A stretch of DNA of 17,408 nt. Origin: Sneathiella sp. (lineage in GTDB: Bacteria; Pseudomonadota; Alphaproteobacteria; Sneathiellales; Sneathiellaceae). The translations under genes were made by a program, and so were the position numbers. This document shows positions 7,066 through 15,752 of this stretch, piece after piece (position 1 is the first letter of the stretch; the number at the start of each line of letters is the position of its first letter). Below the pieces are notes generated by a model, which made no database searches, had not been told where the DNA came from, and saw only the letters and a list, made by a program, of their open reading frames with translations. The stretch is from assembly GCA_002732675.1 (NCBI GenBank), contig NVRR01000034.1:1-17408 (forward strand), given 5' to 3'.

Positions 7066-9294
7066 TTAGCTGAAACGGTTATTCTTGTTGAAACCGCGTG
7101 GGGCAAGGCGGCCCGCGTTGCTGCGCCGGGTGTACCAGCCGGTCAAATCATGTTCTGTCCGGGTACGCTCTCCGGATTTCCAAGTGAGGCCGTCTTCCTT
7201 GTTGAACGTCTTTATGTCGGACAGGCCACCGTCTTTGTAGCGCTGTAATGTGACACCCCGGCCGCGCGTCATCTCGCTCAATTCTTCAAGGGCAAAGCAA
7301 TTCAGTTTACGGTTTTCGCCAATGACAGCGACAGAATCGCCCGCGACTTCCGTACAGAAGGCGGCTTCGTTATCGCCCGAAACATTCAGGACCTGCTTGC
7401 CATTGCGGGTCTGGGCAATAACGTCGTTCTCATTGACAATAAAACCACGACCATCACTGGAGGCGATCAGCAGCTTCCGGCCCGGCTTATGAACGAACAG
7501 CGCCACGATATCCCGATCATTGCCAAGGTCAATCATCAGGCGGACAGGTTCCCCATGACCACGACCGCGCGGGAGATTGTCGGCGCCAATGGTATAGAAC
7601 CGACCGTTGGTCGCGAATAGCACCAGTTTGTCGGTGGTTTCCGCCGGGATCCAGAAGCGTTCTTTATCCCCGTCCTTGTATTTTTCGGTCCCACTCTTTT
7701 CCGGCTGGCCTTTAATCGCCCGGATCCATCCCTTATCGGAGCAGATGACCGTGATGGATTCTTTTTCAATCATGGCTTCCAGCGGAATGTCGGGAAGCTC
7801 AACCGCCTCGCCAATGCGTGTGCGGCGGGCAGATATTTCGGGGTGTTTCAGGAGCAATTTTTTAAGTTCCCTGATCTCATCGGAAATAGCGGTACGGCGC
7901 AAATCCTCGCTGCCGAGAAGCTCTTCCAGTCCAACTTGTTCAGCGGTTAGTGCGTCATGTTCACGCCGAAGCTCCATTTCTTCCAGCCGCCGTAAAGACC
8001 TCAAACGCATATTGAGGATGGCTTCCGCCTGGTTGTCCGTCAGCGTAAAGGTATCGATGAGGCCTTGCTTGGGGTGATCTTCCTCGCGGATAATCCGGAT
8101 CACTTCGTCCAAATTCAAGAAGACAATCAAATAGCCATTCAGGACTTCAAGCCGCGTCGCGATCTTGCCGAGACGATATTCCGAGCGACGGACAAGGACA
8201 ATAAAACGATGATCGAGAAATGCCTGCAAGACGTCCCGAAGGTTCATAACGCCCGGCGTCCGGGTCGCGTCCAGAACGTTCATATTGAGGGAAAAACGGT
8301 TTTCGAGATCGGTAAACCGAAATAACCCTTGCATCAACATTCCTGCGTCGACATTTTTACTTTTGGGTTCCAGTACCAGCCGGATATCTTCCGCCGATTC
8401 ATCACGCACATCCGCAAGAAAAGGCAGCCTTTTCGTTTGAATCAGTTCGGCTATCCGCTCAATCAGTTTGCTTTTCTGCACCTGATAGGGAATCTCAGTA
8501 ACAACAATCTGATACGTCCCGCGCCCCGTATCTTCTATCTCCCATGTGGCCCGTTGACGGAAGCCGCCGCGGCCCGTCTGATAGGCCTCACGAATATTCT
8601 CCGGCTTCTCCACCAGCTCGCCGCCTGTTGGAAAGTCGGGGCCCGGAATAAATTCGATAAGCTTGTCGATACCAGCGTTGGGGAATTTGATCAGATGCAG
8701 CAACGCGTTGGTGATCTCAACCGCATTATGGGGCGGAATAGAGGTTGCCATCCCCACGGCAATCCCCGCCGATCCATTGGCCAGCAAGTTCGGAAAGGCC
8801 GATGGCAGGACAACCGGCTCGTGTTCTTCGCCGTCGTAAGTGGGGCGAAAATCGACGGTATCCTGATCAATGTCACGCAGCAGCAACTCGGCGACAATTG
8901 TCAGGCGGGCCTCTGTATATCGCATGGCCGCTGCGTTATCGCCGTCAATATTACCGAAATTCCCCTGTCCCTCCACCAGCGTATAACGCTGGGCAAATTC
9001 CTGGGCGAGACGAACCAAGGCGTCATAAACGGATTGGTCGCCATGAGGGTGATATTTACCGATGACATCACCAACAACACGCGCGCATTTTTTAAAGCCG
9101 GAATTGGGGTCCAGTTTCAACTGCCGCATGGCAAATAGCAGTCGCCGATGCACAGGCTTCAGCCCATCGCGGACGTCTGGCAGGGAACGGGACATGATGG
9201 TCGACATCGCATAGGCAAGATACCGCTCGCTTATGGCGTCCTTCAGCGAGGTAGGAACGATCTCGCCGGGTTTTACAGGGGCATGGTCAGTCAT
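7066..9294 (-). CDS. parC: DNA topoisomerase IV subunit A
   Basis: ParC is the breakage-reunion subunit of topoisomerase IV. With ParE it decatenates replicated chromosomes. The 742-residue protein opens with [18 protein letters not shown] and [15 protein letters not shown] (about 37-51). It has the GKYHPHGD segment (79-86) and the active-site Tyr126 in AMRYTEARL (124-131), which forms the covalent link to DNA. The length and beta-propeller C-terminus fit alphaproteobacterial ParC rather than GyrA, and the GyrA-box typical of gyrase was not found. In the quinolone-binding segment the residue after HPHGD is Gln87, where E. coli ParC has Ser80. The neighbouring recO supports this assignment, since recO-parC is a common alphaproteobacterial order. 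No Shine-Dalgarno precedes the ATG; TATATA lies 8 nt upstream, so a leaderless message is possible but no -35 box was found. Confidence 0.95.
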   Translation of the reverse strand: MTDHAPVKPGEIVPTSLKDAISERYLAYAMSTIMSRSLPDVRDGLKPVHRRLLFAMRQLKLDPNSGFKKCARVVGDVIGKYHPHGDQSVYDALVRLAQEFAQRYTLVEGQGNFGNIDGDNAAAMRYTEARLTIVAELLLRDIDQDTVDFRPTYDGEEHEPVVLPSAFPNLLANGSAGIAVGMATSIPPHNAVEITNALLHLIKFPNAGIDKLIEFIPGPDFPTGGELVEKPENIREAYQTGRGGFRQRATWEIEDTGRGTYQIVVTEIPYQVQKSKLIERIAELIQTKRLPFLADVRDESAEDIRLVLEPKSKNVDAGMLMQGLFRFTDLENRFSLNMNVLDATRTPGVMNLRDVLQAFLDHRFIVLVRRSEYRLGKIATRLEVLNGYLIVFLNLDEVIRIIREEDHPKQGLIDTFTLTDNQAEAILNMRLRSLRRLEEMELRREHDALTAEQVGLEELLGSEDLRRTAISDEIRELKKLLLKHPEISARRTRIGEAVELPDIPLEAMIEKESITVICSDKGWIRAIKGQPEKSGTEKYKDGDKERFWIPAETTDKLVLFATNGRFYTIGADNLPRGRGHGEPVRLMIDLGNDRDIVALFVHKPGRKLLIASSDGRGFIVNENDVIAQTRNGKQVLNVSGDNEAAFCTEVAGDSVAVIGENRKLNCFALEELSEMTRGRGVTLQRYKDGGLSDIKTFNKEDGLTWKSGERTRTEHDLTGWYTRRSNAGRLAPRGFNKNNRFS

Positions 9295-9375
9295 GGGGGT
9301 CTATATACCATCAGATTTACGAATGAGGAGCGAAAAATGCACTGCCCGTCATTTCAGGCCAGTTCGTCCTGTTTT

Positions 9376-9391
9376 TAGGGTCCTGACCCTA
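9376..9391. repeat. Short inverted repeat overlapping the recO stop codon
   Basis: TAGGGT (9376-9381) and ACCCTA (9386-9391) flank a 4-nt loop, and the last three bases are the recO stop (TAG on the minus strand). No T-tract follows in the recO direction, so it is not a standard terminator; it may simply stabilise or attenuate the recO-parC message. Confidence 0.35.
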
Positions 9392-10162
9392 CCTCACATT
9401 GGCCGTCATCGGAGCCCCATAACGCCGCCGAAGCCCGGCCACAAATCTCTCCCGGGCAGAAAGATGAACATCCGGCCTATGCTCACTCACGGCCCGCTGA
9501 AGGAAGTAGCCAGTCAACGCCAACCCGTCCAGGATATCCTGATGCGAGGCGCTATTGGTACCCGCCTCTCCTGCCCCCATGGTCAATAAAAACGGCGGCA
9601 GCGCCAGTAACTTGTCGTGATAGGGCGCTCCGGCGTCCTGACAAACGGCTCTTGCCGATTTCGGCGACACATACACCAGATTTTCTAATGCCCCGGTCGC
9701 GGCGCAACTGGAAAGGTCCAGTCCATACCCGATTTCGGCCAGCAGGCCCAACTCCCACCGCACAAGCAGCAGCGGCCAATGCTCAAGCCCGTTACCCAAT
9801 GAGTTTAGCAGCAGTCCCGTTGCCTCATATAGTTTGGGGTGGGGCTCCCGTTCCGGCAGGGCGACGTCCAGCGCAGACAGCGCCGAACTACTCGCCAGCA
9901 ACGCCAGGGGCGCATCGAAAAGGTCGGCCATATGGGATTTTCGCGGCTCCACAGTGAAATTGCCGAGCTGTTCAGCCAGGCGGCTTCGCCAGAATAAATC
10001 TACCTCGTTCCCCGCCTGTAAGATCCCCCTCATCCGCCGCCCGGCGCCGCCGCGCACCAGCCCCGCGCAGCGTCCATGCGTTTGCGTAAAAGCATGAAGG
10101 ATAACACTGCTTTCGCCATGTTTACGGCAGCTGAGAATTATGCCCACGTCATTCCAGTTCAT
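9389..10162 (-). CDS. recO: DNA repair protein RecO
   Basis: RecO works with RecR to load RecA onto SSB-coated single strands in the RecF pathway. The 257-residue length and opening (WNDVGIILSCRKHGESSVIL, then FTQTHGRCAGLVRGGAG) match the N-terminal OB fold of RecO. The rest shows the helical part, with RWELGLLAEIGYGLDLSSCAATG (about 136-158) and YVSPKSARAVCQDAGAPY (about 164-181), as in alphaproteobacterial homologues. The start at 10162 fits the family, but no good Shine-Dalgarno is seen. It lies 94 nt ahead of parC on the same strand. In many relatives era precedes recO; here the upstream neighbour is an unrelated divergent gene. Confidence 0.93.
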   Translation of the reverse strand: MNWNDVGIILSCRKHGESSVILHAFTQTHGRCAGLVRGGAGRRMRGILQAGNEVDLFWRSRLAEQLGNFTVEPRKSHMADLFDAPLALLASSSALSALDVALPEREPHPKLYEATGLLLNSLGNGLEHWPLLLVRWELGLLAEIGYGLDLSSCAATGALENLVYVSPKSARAVCQDAGAPYHDKLLALPPFLLTMGAGEAGTNSASHQDILDGLALTGYFLQRAVSEHRPDVHLSARERFVAGLRRRYGAPMTANVR

Positions 10163-10271
10163 TCGCGGATGTTAGCAGAAACAGCGTTGGCTCCGAAGAC
10201 AAATCAACATTCATTTCCTCACAATAGGCCTCTAAAAACCGTCAGTGGTTCAAGGAACAGAGGAAGGAAAA

Positions 10272-10589
10272 ATGCCGTTGGAAACCCATATTGCCCTGAT
10301 CAGTACAATACATGACAGAGATCTTACCCACTATGAGCTGGAAACCGACGGGCTTGAATGGCATACACCGCCGCCCGAGCAGCTAACGCCGTTCAAGTAC
10401 CATCGATGTCGCTGTTCCGGCCCCACATCGGGGTATCAGATTGCTTTGAAATATGATGGGCTGATTTGCCGGATTGATGTCACGGCCTGGGGCATTTCTT
10501 ATCGCAAATCGACGCCAACTAAATACAATATGGAAGTCATCCAAATTAGTAAATCTTCGCCCTATCGCCTTGAAATCGTTTTTATCTGA
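10272..10589 (+). CDS. Hypothetical protein, 105 residues, not recognised
   Basis: The frame starts at ATG 10272 behind a strong GAGGAAGG ribosome site. An in-frame GTG at 10245 is possible but less well placed. The product is small, soluble-looking and without signal peptide or membrane span. It has three cysteines (Cys46 and Cys48 in YHRCRCSG, and Cys66) and alternating beta-like segments such as YQIALKYDGLICRIDV (about 55-70) and SPYRLEIVFI at the C-terminus. No family was recognised. It diverges from recO across 109 nt and is followed by a separate FNR-box promoter. The strong ribosome site and intact frame argue for a real gene; function is unknown. Confidence 0.6.
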   Translation: MPLETHIALISTIHDRDLTHYELETDGLEWHTPPPEQLTPFKYHRCRCSGPTSGYQIALKYDGLICRIDVTAWGISYRKSTPTKYNMEVIQISKSSPYRLEIVFI

Positions 10590-10638
10590 GCGAGTTGTGA
10601 CATCTTGTCGCTATTTATATTGCGTTGCACAATATTCG

Positions 10639-10652
10639 TTGATTCAGATCAA
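10639..10652 (+). promoter_or_regulatory. FNR/FixK-type binding site, perfect consensus
   Basis: TTGAT-TCAG-ATCAA matches the FNR consensus TTGAT-N4-ATCAA at all ten fixed positions. Its centre (10645.5) is about 41 nt before the start predicted from a -10-like TAGCTT (10674-10679), the spacing of class II FNR-activated promoters. The only gene downstream on this strand before the next operon is the 40-residue membrane protein at 10728. FNR, FixK, Dnr and Nnr-type regulators share this site, so the signal could be low oxygen or nitrogen oxides. Confidence 0.7.
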
Positions 10653-10673
10653 TGTCCCGCCTAAATAGGCTGC

Positions 10674-10679
10674 TAGCTT
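10674..10679 (+). promoter_or_regulatory. -10-like element of the predicted FNR-dependent promoter
   Basis: TAGCTT keeps the first T, the A and the last T of TATAAT and is placed correctly relative to the FNR box. A start near 10686 would give a leader of about 41 nt. No good -35 box is present, as expected where FNR replaces it. Confidence 0.4.
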
Positions 10680-10727
10680 CATGCCATCAATGACGGCTAT
10701 TTTTCAGCCTGCAGGAACTGAGTGATT

Positions 10728-10850
10728 ATGACCATTTTTAAAAATAAATTAAATTCCAAAACTGCCGCCACAGGACAATTACGGGAAGCCGCCTATATAC
10801 TGGCGTTTCCGGTTTTCATGCTGATCTGGGCGCTAAATTCCTATTTGTAG
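10728..10850 (+). CDS. Small single-span membrane protein, 40 residues, probable FNR target
   Basis: This short frame starts at ATG 10728 and ends at TAG 10848-10850. AGGAA (10713-10717) lies 10 nt before the ATG. An in-frame GTG at 10722 would add two residues. The product has a basic, polar N-terminal half (MTIFKNKLNSKTAATGQLRE) and one hydrophobic span at about 22-38 ending in ALNSYL. This suggests a membrane protein with the N-terminus in the cytoplasm. No family was recognised. Small membrane subunits of terminal oxidases and other respiratory complexes are often of this size and FNR-controlled, but nothing here shows which complex it might join. The perfect FNR box upstream is the main argument that it is expressed. 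Confidence 0.55.
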   Translation: MTIFKNKLNSKTAATGQLREAAYILAFPVFMLIWALNSYL

Positions 10851-10931
10851 GAATGCCCGGCGGGCCTCACCGTCGTGTACTAAGAAATCCTGACAAGCAG
10901 TTCCTTTCAGACCTGTTACCAAGACGGAGAC

Positions 10932-10952
10932 GCAGCGGTAAAATATCGCTGC
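10932..10952. terminator. Hairpin between the 40-residue gene and gatB, possible bidirectional terminator
   Basis: GCAGCG (10932-10937) pairs with CGCTGC (10947-10952) around a 9-nt loop. In the plus direction it is followed by the pyrimidine-rich ATCTTTCTCTCTC. In the gatB direction it lies about 12 nt beyond the stop but has only a weak T-rich tail. Termination is plausible, not certain. Confidence 0.5.
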
Positions 10953-10963
10953 ATCTTTCTCTC

Positions 10964-12418
10964 TCAGACGTCTAGTTTTGGCTTTAGAATCTCCGTCACA
11001 ACGCCCGGATTTGCTTTACCTTGCGTGGCTTTCATCACCTGCCCCATGAAGAAGCCAAAGAGCTTATCCTTACCGCCCCGGTATTCTTCGACTTTATCCG
11101 GATTTGCGGCAATGACCGCATCAATAGCGGCTTCGATAGCGCCGGTATCGGACACCTGTTTAAGGCCTTTTTCTTCGACAATATCGGCGGCGGCCCCGCC
11201 GCTATCAAACATTTCTTCGAAGACTTCCTTGGCGATGCGATTGGAAATCGTGCCATCCGTGATCAAATCAATCAACTCACCCAGAGCATTAGCGGAAACC
11301 GGGCTGTCGGCCAGATTTTTGCCGGTCCGGTTCAGGTTGCCGAACAGCTCACCAATGACCCAATTGGCGGCAAGTTTGGCATCGCGCCCGGTGGCCACGG
11401 CTTCAAAATAATCCGCAACTTCCCTCTCGGTTACCAGCACGCCGGCGTCATAGTCGGAAAGCCCCAGTTCATTCACGAAGCGTGCCTTTTTGTCGTCCGG
11501 TAATTCCGGCAGGGTCGCCCGTATATTCTCGATAAATTCATCGTCGAACTGTAAGGGCAACAAATCCGGATCGGGGAAATACCGATAGTCATGGGCTTCC
11601 TCTTTGGAGCGCATGGACCGTGTCTCGCCTTTCACCGGATCATAAAGCCGGGTTTCCTGAGCCACTGTGCCGCCCGCTTCGATAATATCCACCTGCCGAT
11701 TGGCTTCATAAATAATCGCCTGCTGAATAAACCGCAAGGAGTTGATGTTTTTCATCTCGCAGCGGGTGCCGAGTTCATCACCCGGTTTACGCACCGATAC
11801 ATTGACGTCGGCCCGCATGGAGCCTTCTTCCATATTACCATCGCAAGTGCCGAGATAACGGACAATGCTGCGGATTTTTTTCACATAGGCCGCCGCCTCT
11901 TCCGGGGAGCGCATATCTGGCTCCGAAACAATCTCCATCAGCGCCACGCCGGAGCGGTTCAGATCGACGAAAGTCTTACTTGGATGCTGGTCATGCTGGC
12001 TTTTGCCCGCGTCCTGCTCCAGATGCAGGCGGGTGATGCCAATTTCGCAGCTCTCCCCGCCTTTCAGATCAATGGTGATTTTACCCTCGCCAACAATTGG
12101 CTGGAGAAACTGGCTGATCTGATACCCTTGCGGTAAGTCGGCATAGAAATAATTCTTGCGATCAAAGACCGAGAATTTATTGATCTGGGCATTAAGCCCG
12201 AGCCCTGTGCGAACGGCCTGCTCTACCGCCATTTCATTGATCACCGGCAGCATCCCCGGCATGGCCGCATCGACGAAGGAGACCTGACTATTGGGCACGG
12301 CCCCGAATTCTGCGGACGCGCCAGAGAAAAGCTTTGCTTTCGATGTTACCTGCGCATGGATTTCAAGGCCGATAACGACCTCCCAATCTCCTGTGGCGCC
12401 TTGTACGATCATTCCCAT
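10964..12418 (-). CDS. gatB: Asp-tRNA(Asn)/Glu-tRNA(Gln) amidotransferase subunit B
   Basis: GatB binds the misacylated tRNA and activates its side chain for transamidation with the ammonia that GatA releases. The product (484 residues) shows [10 protein letters not shown] (about 14-23), [19 protein letters not shown] (85-103), the later MRADVNVSV core, and the C-terminal YqeY-like tRNA-binding tail ([14 protein letters not shown]). The start at 12418 is chosen because GGAGGGGG, overlapping the gatA stop, lies 5-6 nt upstream. A GTG at 12433 would overlap gatA, and ATG 12412 is farther from the ribosome site. Only 2 nt separate the gatA stop from this ATG. It is the last gene of gatC-gatA-gatB. 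Confidence 0.95.
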   Translation of the reverse strand: MGMIVQGATGDWEVVIGLEIHAQVTSKAKLFSGASAEFGAVPNSQVSFVDAAMPGMLPVINEMAVEQAVRTGLGLNAQINKFSVFDRKNYFYADLPQGYQISQFLQPIVGEGKITIDLKGGESCEIGITRLHLEQDAGKSQHDQHPSKTFVDLNRSGVALMEIVSEPDMRSPEEAAAYVKKIRSIVRYLGTCDGNMEEGSMRADVNVSVRKPGDELGTRCEMKNINSLRFIQQAIIYEANRQVDIIEAGGTVAQETRLYDPVKGETRSMRSKEEAHDYRYFPDPDLLPLQFDDEFIENIRATLPELPDDKKARFVNELGLSDYDAGVLVTEREVADYFEAVATGRDAKLAANWVIGELFGNLNRTGKNLADSPVSANALGELIDLITDGTISNRIAKEVFEEMFDSGGAAADIVEEKGLKQVSDTGAIEAAIDAVIAANPDKVEEYRGGKDKLFGFFMGQVMKATQGKANPGVVTEILKPKLDV

Positions 12419-12420
12419 TT

Positions 12421-13899
12421 TTACCCCCTCCACCAGTCATTTGGTGTGGCTGTAAAAGCCGCGGCATTTTCCAGGACCCCGGCGGCCCTGAATACGGTTT
12501 CCTCATCAAACGGTTTGCCCAGAAGCTGCAACCCAAGTGGCAGCCCATCGGACGATAATCCCGCTGGAACCGAAATCCCCGGCAATCCGGCAAGGCTCGC
12601 AGGGCCTGTAAACACATCGTTCAGATACATTGCCAGCGGATCATCCCCCTTTTCGCCAAACCCGAACGCCGGAGACGGCGCCGTCGGTGTCAGGATCACA
12701 TCCACTTTCTGATAAGCCTGCTTGAAGTCATCGGCAATTCGCGACCGCACTTTCTGTGCTTTCAGATAATAAGCGTCATAATACCCGGCGGAGAGCGCAT
12801 AGGTGCCAATCAGAAGGCGGCGCTGAACTTCCGCGCCAAAACCTTCCGCCCGGGTGCGGGCATACATATCATCAAGATCATCGCCTTCCACACGGAGACC
12901 AAAGCGCACGCCGTCATAACGGGCAAGGTTGCTGGAGGCCTCGGCCGGTGCAATGATATAGTAGGCCGGCAAAGCATATTTCGTATGCGGCAAGCTGATG
13001 TCGATGATTTCCGCCCCGGCGGCTTTCATCCAGTCGATTCCCTGATCCCAGAGCGCCTGAACTTCCGGGCTCATGCCATCCAGCCGGTATTCCGCCGGGA
13101 TCCCGACTTTGAGCCCGCGAATATCGCCGCTCAGCGCGGCTTCAAAATCCGGCACCGGCATATCGACACTGGTGCTGTCTTTCGGGTCGAACCCGGCCAT
13201 AGCTTCCAGCATAATCGCCGCATCGCGAACGGTTCGCGTCATCGGACCGGCCTGATCGAGGCTGGAGGCAAAGGCAACCACGCCCCACCGTGAACAGCGA
13301 CCATAGGTTGGCTTCATCCCAACAATGCCCGTAAAGGACGCGGGCTGGCGGATAGAACCGCCAGTATCTGTGCCGATGGCGGCCATGGCCGAGAAGGACG
13401 CCACGGCGCTTGCGGACCCGCCTGAGGACCCACCGGGCACCAGCGGACTATCACTTCCCTCGCGGCGCCAGGGATTGATCACTTCGCCGTAATAGCTGGT
13501 CTCGTTAGAGGAACCCATGGCAAATTCGTCAAGATTGGTCTTACCCAGCATGACGGCACCAGACGCCCAGAGATTGGAAGAAACGGTCGATTCGTATTTG
13601 GGCACGAACCCATCGAGAATATGCGACGCCGCTGTTGTCAGAACATCTTTGGTACAGAACAAGTCCTTGATCGCCAAAGGAATGCCATCAATCTTTCTGG
13701 TCTCGCCTTTGGCGCGGCGCGAATCCGAGGCGGTCGCTGCCTCGACGGCGATCTCTGGTGTTTTGGTGATAAAGGCATTGAGAACATTTGCAGCTTCCAT
13801 TGCCGTGATATGGGCCGCGGTTAATTCGCGCGCGGAAAAATCACCGGCGGCCATGCCATCCAGCGCCGCCGAGATGGTCAGCTTCGTTAAATCGGTCAT
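12421..13899 (-). CDS. gatA: Asp-tRNA(Asn)/Glu-tRNA(Gln) amidotransferase subunit A
   Basis: GatA is the glutaminase of the GatCAB complex, an amidase-signature enzyme that feeds ammonia to GatB. The 492-residue protein has the Ser-cisSer-Lys machinery: Lys78 in [10 protein letters not shown], the GGSSGGS loop (156-162) and the nucleophile Ser182 in [13 protein letters not shown] (177-189). The length is normal for GatA. Its ATG shares one base with the gatC stop (TAATG), indicating translational coupling. Confidence 0.96.
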   Translation of the reverse strand: MTDLTKLTISAALDGMAAGDFSARELTAAHITAMEAANVLNAFITKTPEIAVEAATASDSRRAKGETRKIDGIPLAIKDLFCTKDVLTTAASHILDGFVPKYESTVSSNLWASGAVMLGKTNLDEFAMGSSNETSYYGEVINPWRREGSDSPLVPGGSSGGSASAVASFSAMAAIGTDTGGSIRQPASFTGIVGMKPTYGRCSRWGVVAFASSLDQAGPMTRTVRDAAIMLEAMAGFDPKDSTSVDMPVPDFEAALSGDIRGLKVGIPAEYRLDGMSPEVQALWDQGIDWMKAAGAEIIDISLPHTKYALPAYYIIAPAEASSNLARYDGVRFGLRVEGDDLDDMYARTRAEGFGAEVQRRLLIGTYALSAGYYDAYYLKAQKVRSRIADDFKQAYQKVDVILTPTAPSPAFGFGEKGDDPLAMYLNDVFTGPASLAGLPGISVPAGLSSDGLPLGLQLLGKPFDEETVFRAAGVLENAAAFTATPNDWWRG

Positions 13900-14186
13900 T
13901 ATTCGATCACCTTCGGTACGGCGAAAAACCCATCTTCCCGGCCCGGCGCATTGGCGATAACGTCGTCGGCATATCCGCCGTCCGTGATCTCATCTTTACG
14001 CCAGCGCAGCTGCATGTCGGCAACCGAGGTCATCGGCTCGACATTATCCGTGTCGACTTCGCCCAGCTGTTCAACCCAGCCCAAGATATTATTCAATTCG
14101 GCTGCCAGGTGATCGAGGTCTTTTTCCTCCACCTTTATGCGGGCCAGATTGGCTACTTTTGCCACAGTGGCTTTATCAAGCGACAT
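13899..14186 (-). CDS. gatC: Asp-tRNA(Asn)/Glu-tRNA(Gln) amidotransferase subunit C
   Basis: GatC is the small belt-like subunit that holds GatA and GatB together. At 95 residues it has the usual length and pattern: [14 protein letters not shown] at the start, [21 protein letters not shown] in the middle, and [11 protein letters not shown] with a C-terminal [15 protein letters not shown] precedes the ATG at good spacing. It is the first gene of gatCAB and diverges from ruvX across about 107 nt. A complete gatCAB suggests that Gln-tRNA and/or Asn-tRNA is made indirectly in this organism. Confidence 0.95.
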   Translation of the reverse strand: MSLDKATVAKVANLARIKVEEKDLDHLAAELNNILGWVEQLGEVDTDNVEPMTSVADMQLRWRKDEITDGGYADDVIANAPGREDGFFAVPKVIE

Positions 14187-14293
14187 CTGTCACCCTTTGC
14201 TATACAAGACGCTATCCGGAAGGTCGGCACGGAACCTTTATTCAACTTAAAATCAGGCGCCAAACCGACATTGGCCGCAAACTAGCGCAAGCA

Positions 14294-14752
14294 ATGCTCC
14301 TCGGCAACCCCACCCATTTGAAACATTTAGTGCCCATGGGCAAGAAACTCCTTGGCTTCGATCCGGGAACCAAGACAATTGGTCTGGCTGTCTCCGACAA
14401 GGCCTTAAAAGTAGGGACGCCGCTTGTCACAATCAAGCGGGCAAAATTCAAGCAGGACACCGTTGAGATCGCAAAGATTATTGAGACCCATGAAATTGGC
14501 GGGTTCCTTATCGGCCTTCCCCTCAACATGGATGGCAGTGAAGGCCCAAGATGCCAGTCGATTCGCCAGTTTCAGAAAAATCTGGAAGGCTATTTCGACC
14601 TTCCCATGTGTTTCTGGGATGAGCGTTTATCGACAATAGCCGTGACCCGCACCCTGCTTGAAGCGGATACGTCGCGGGCAAAACGGGCGAAGGTCATCGA
14701 TAAAATGGCCGCCGCATATATCCTTCAAGGTGCCCTTGATGCCATGAATTAA
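14294..14752 (+). CDS. ruvX: RuvX/YqgF family Holliday junction resolvase (pre-16S rRNA nuclease)
   Basis: YqgF is an RNase H-fold nuclease implicated in 16S rRNA 5'-end maturation and, by fold, Holliday junction cleavage. The product (152 residues from the chosen start) contains [17 protein letters not shown] (19-35, acidic Asp23), [11 protein letters not shown] (74-84), [11 protein letters not shown] (107-117) and [14 protein letters not shown] (136-149), which hold the family's conserved acidic residues. ATG 14294 is preferred because alphaproteobacterial homologues carry about 18 residues before the LLG-D-G-T motif. ATG 14336 gives the minimal form, and an upstream frame to 14159 would overlap gatC. 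None has a clear Shine-Dalgarno, so the start is uncertain. It stands 55 nt before pyrB. Confidence 0.9.
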   Translation: MLLGNPTHLKHLVPMGKKLLGFDPGTKTIGLAVSDKALKVGTPLVTIKRAKFKQDTVEIAKIIETHEIGGFLIGLPLNMDGSEGPRCQSIRQFQKNLEGYFDLPMCFWDERLSTIAVTRTLLEADTSRAKRAKVIDKMAAAYILQGALDAMN

Positions 14753-14767
14753 ATTTTGCATACAAGC

Positions 14768-14796
14768 TTGCCCACATCCAATCCGACCGCTATACA
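14768..14796 (+). promoter_or_regulatory. pyrB: Sigma70-like promoter candidate for pyrB
   Basis: TTGCCC (14768-14773) and TATACA (14791-14796) are separated by 17 nt. Transcription would start near 14803, only about 5 nt before the pyrB ATG, which has no Shine-Dalgarno. The message may therefore be nearly leaderless. Confidence 0.45.
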
Positions 14797-14807
14797 GTTT
14801 TCTTTTA

Positions 14808-15752
14808 ATGACCAATATAGATCCAACACGATTTGCCCATCGGCATCTTCTCGATATCGCGAGCCTAGACGCGAACGATATTAATCAAGTGCTCGATCTG
14901 GCAGAATCCTACGCCAGCCTGTCACGAACAGCCGATAAAAAACAGTCGCTGTTGCAAGGCAAAACCCAGATCAATCTCTTCTATGAAAACTCGACGCGGA
15001 CCCGAACCTCGTTTGAGCTGGCGGGAAAACGCCTTGGCGCCGACGTCATTAATATGTCCGTCGGCTCCAGCTCCGTCAAAAAGGGGGAGACCCTGATCGA
15101 TACGGCGATGACGTTGAATGCCATGCATCCCGATGTTCTTGTCATCCGGCACTCCGACAGTGGCGCCCCTCTCCTTCTCAGTCAGAAAGTCGACTGTGCC
15201 GTCATCAACGGCGGGGATGGCAGCCATGAACATCCGACGCAAGCGTTGCTGGATGCCCTCACCATTCGTCGCCGCAAAGGTCGTCTGGAAGGTCTGATTG
15301 TTGCCATTTGCGGCGATATTCAGCATAGCCGCGTCGCCCGCTCCAATATCGCTCTGCTCAACATCATGGGCGCGCGCGTCCGGGTTGTCGGGCCGACGAC
15401 GTTGGTGCCGTCAACGGCCGCGAAGATGGGCGCCGAGGTATAGCATTCCATGGCGGAAGGCCTCGCCGATGCCGATATCGTCATGATGCTGAGACTGCAG
15501 ACGGAGCGGATGCAAGGCTCTTTTGTGCCATCTATCCGCGAGTATTTCCATTTCTTCGGCCTTGATAAAGCCAAACTCAAACATGCCAAGCCGGACGCCC
15601 TGATCATGCATCCCGGCCCGATGAACCGGGGCGTCGAAATTGATTCGGAAATTGCCGACGATCTCAATATCAGCGCTATTTCCGAGCAAGTAGAGATGGG
15701 CGTCGCCGTGCGTATGGCCTGTCTCGACCTGCTGACGCGGGGAGGAAATTAG
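14808..15752 (+). pseudogene. pyrB: Aspartate carbamoyltransferase catalytic chain, interrupted by in-frame TAG
   Basis: PyrB joins carbamoyl phosphate and aspartate in the first committed step of pyrimidine synthesis. The frame codes for 314 residues, close to the usual 305-320, but codon 212 (15441-15443) is TAG; both sides stay in the same frame and match PyrB. Before the stop come STRTRTSFE (62-70), Arg114, [14 protein letters not shown] (142-155) and HSRVARSN (173-180), the carbamoyl phosphate site. After it come [10 protein letters not shown] and [12 protein letters not shown], which bind aspartate. The truncated 211-residue product would lack those residues and should be inactive. Relatives have Phe or Tyr at this position in a GVEVFxDM-like motif, so a single base change from a Tyr codon is the simplest origin. 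An ATG at 15450 could start the second half. True mutation, sequencing error and readthrough are not separable here. The last codon abuts the next ATG (TAGATG). Confidence 0.88.

Noticed and set aside
8329..9138. 269-residue open frame on the plus strand inside parC
   Set aside because: Antisense to strongly conserved ParC sequence including the active site; a shadow of the high GC third positions.
10860..10876. GCCC/GGGC hairpin just after the 40-residue gene as a terminator
   Set aside because: The stem is only 4 bp with a 3-nt loop and no T-tract follows.
15441..15443. TAG read as pyrrolysine or another recoded amino acid
   Set aside because: TAG is used as a normal stop by dctM, the 40-residue gene and the dihydroorotase homologue in this window, and no recoding element was recognised.
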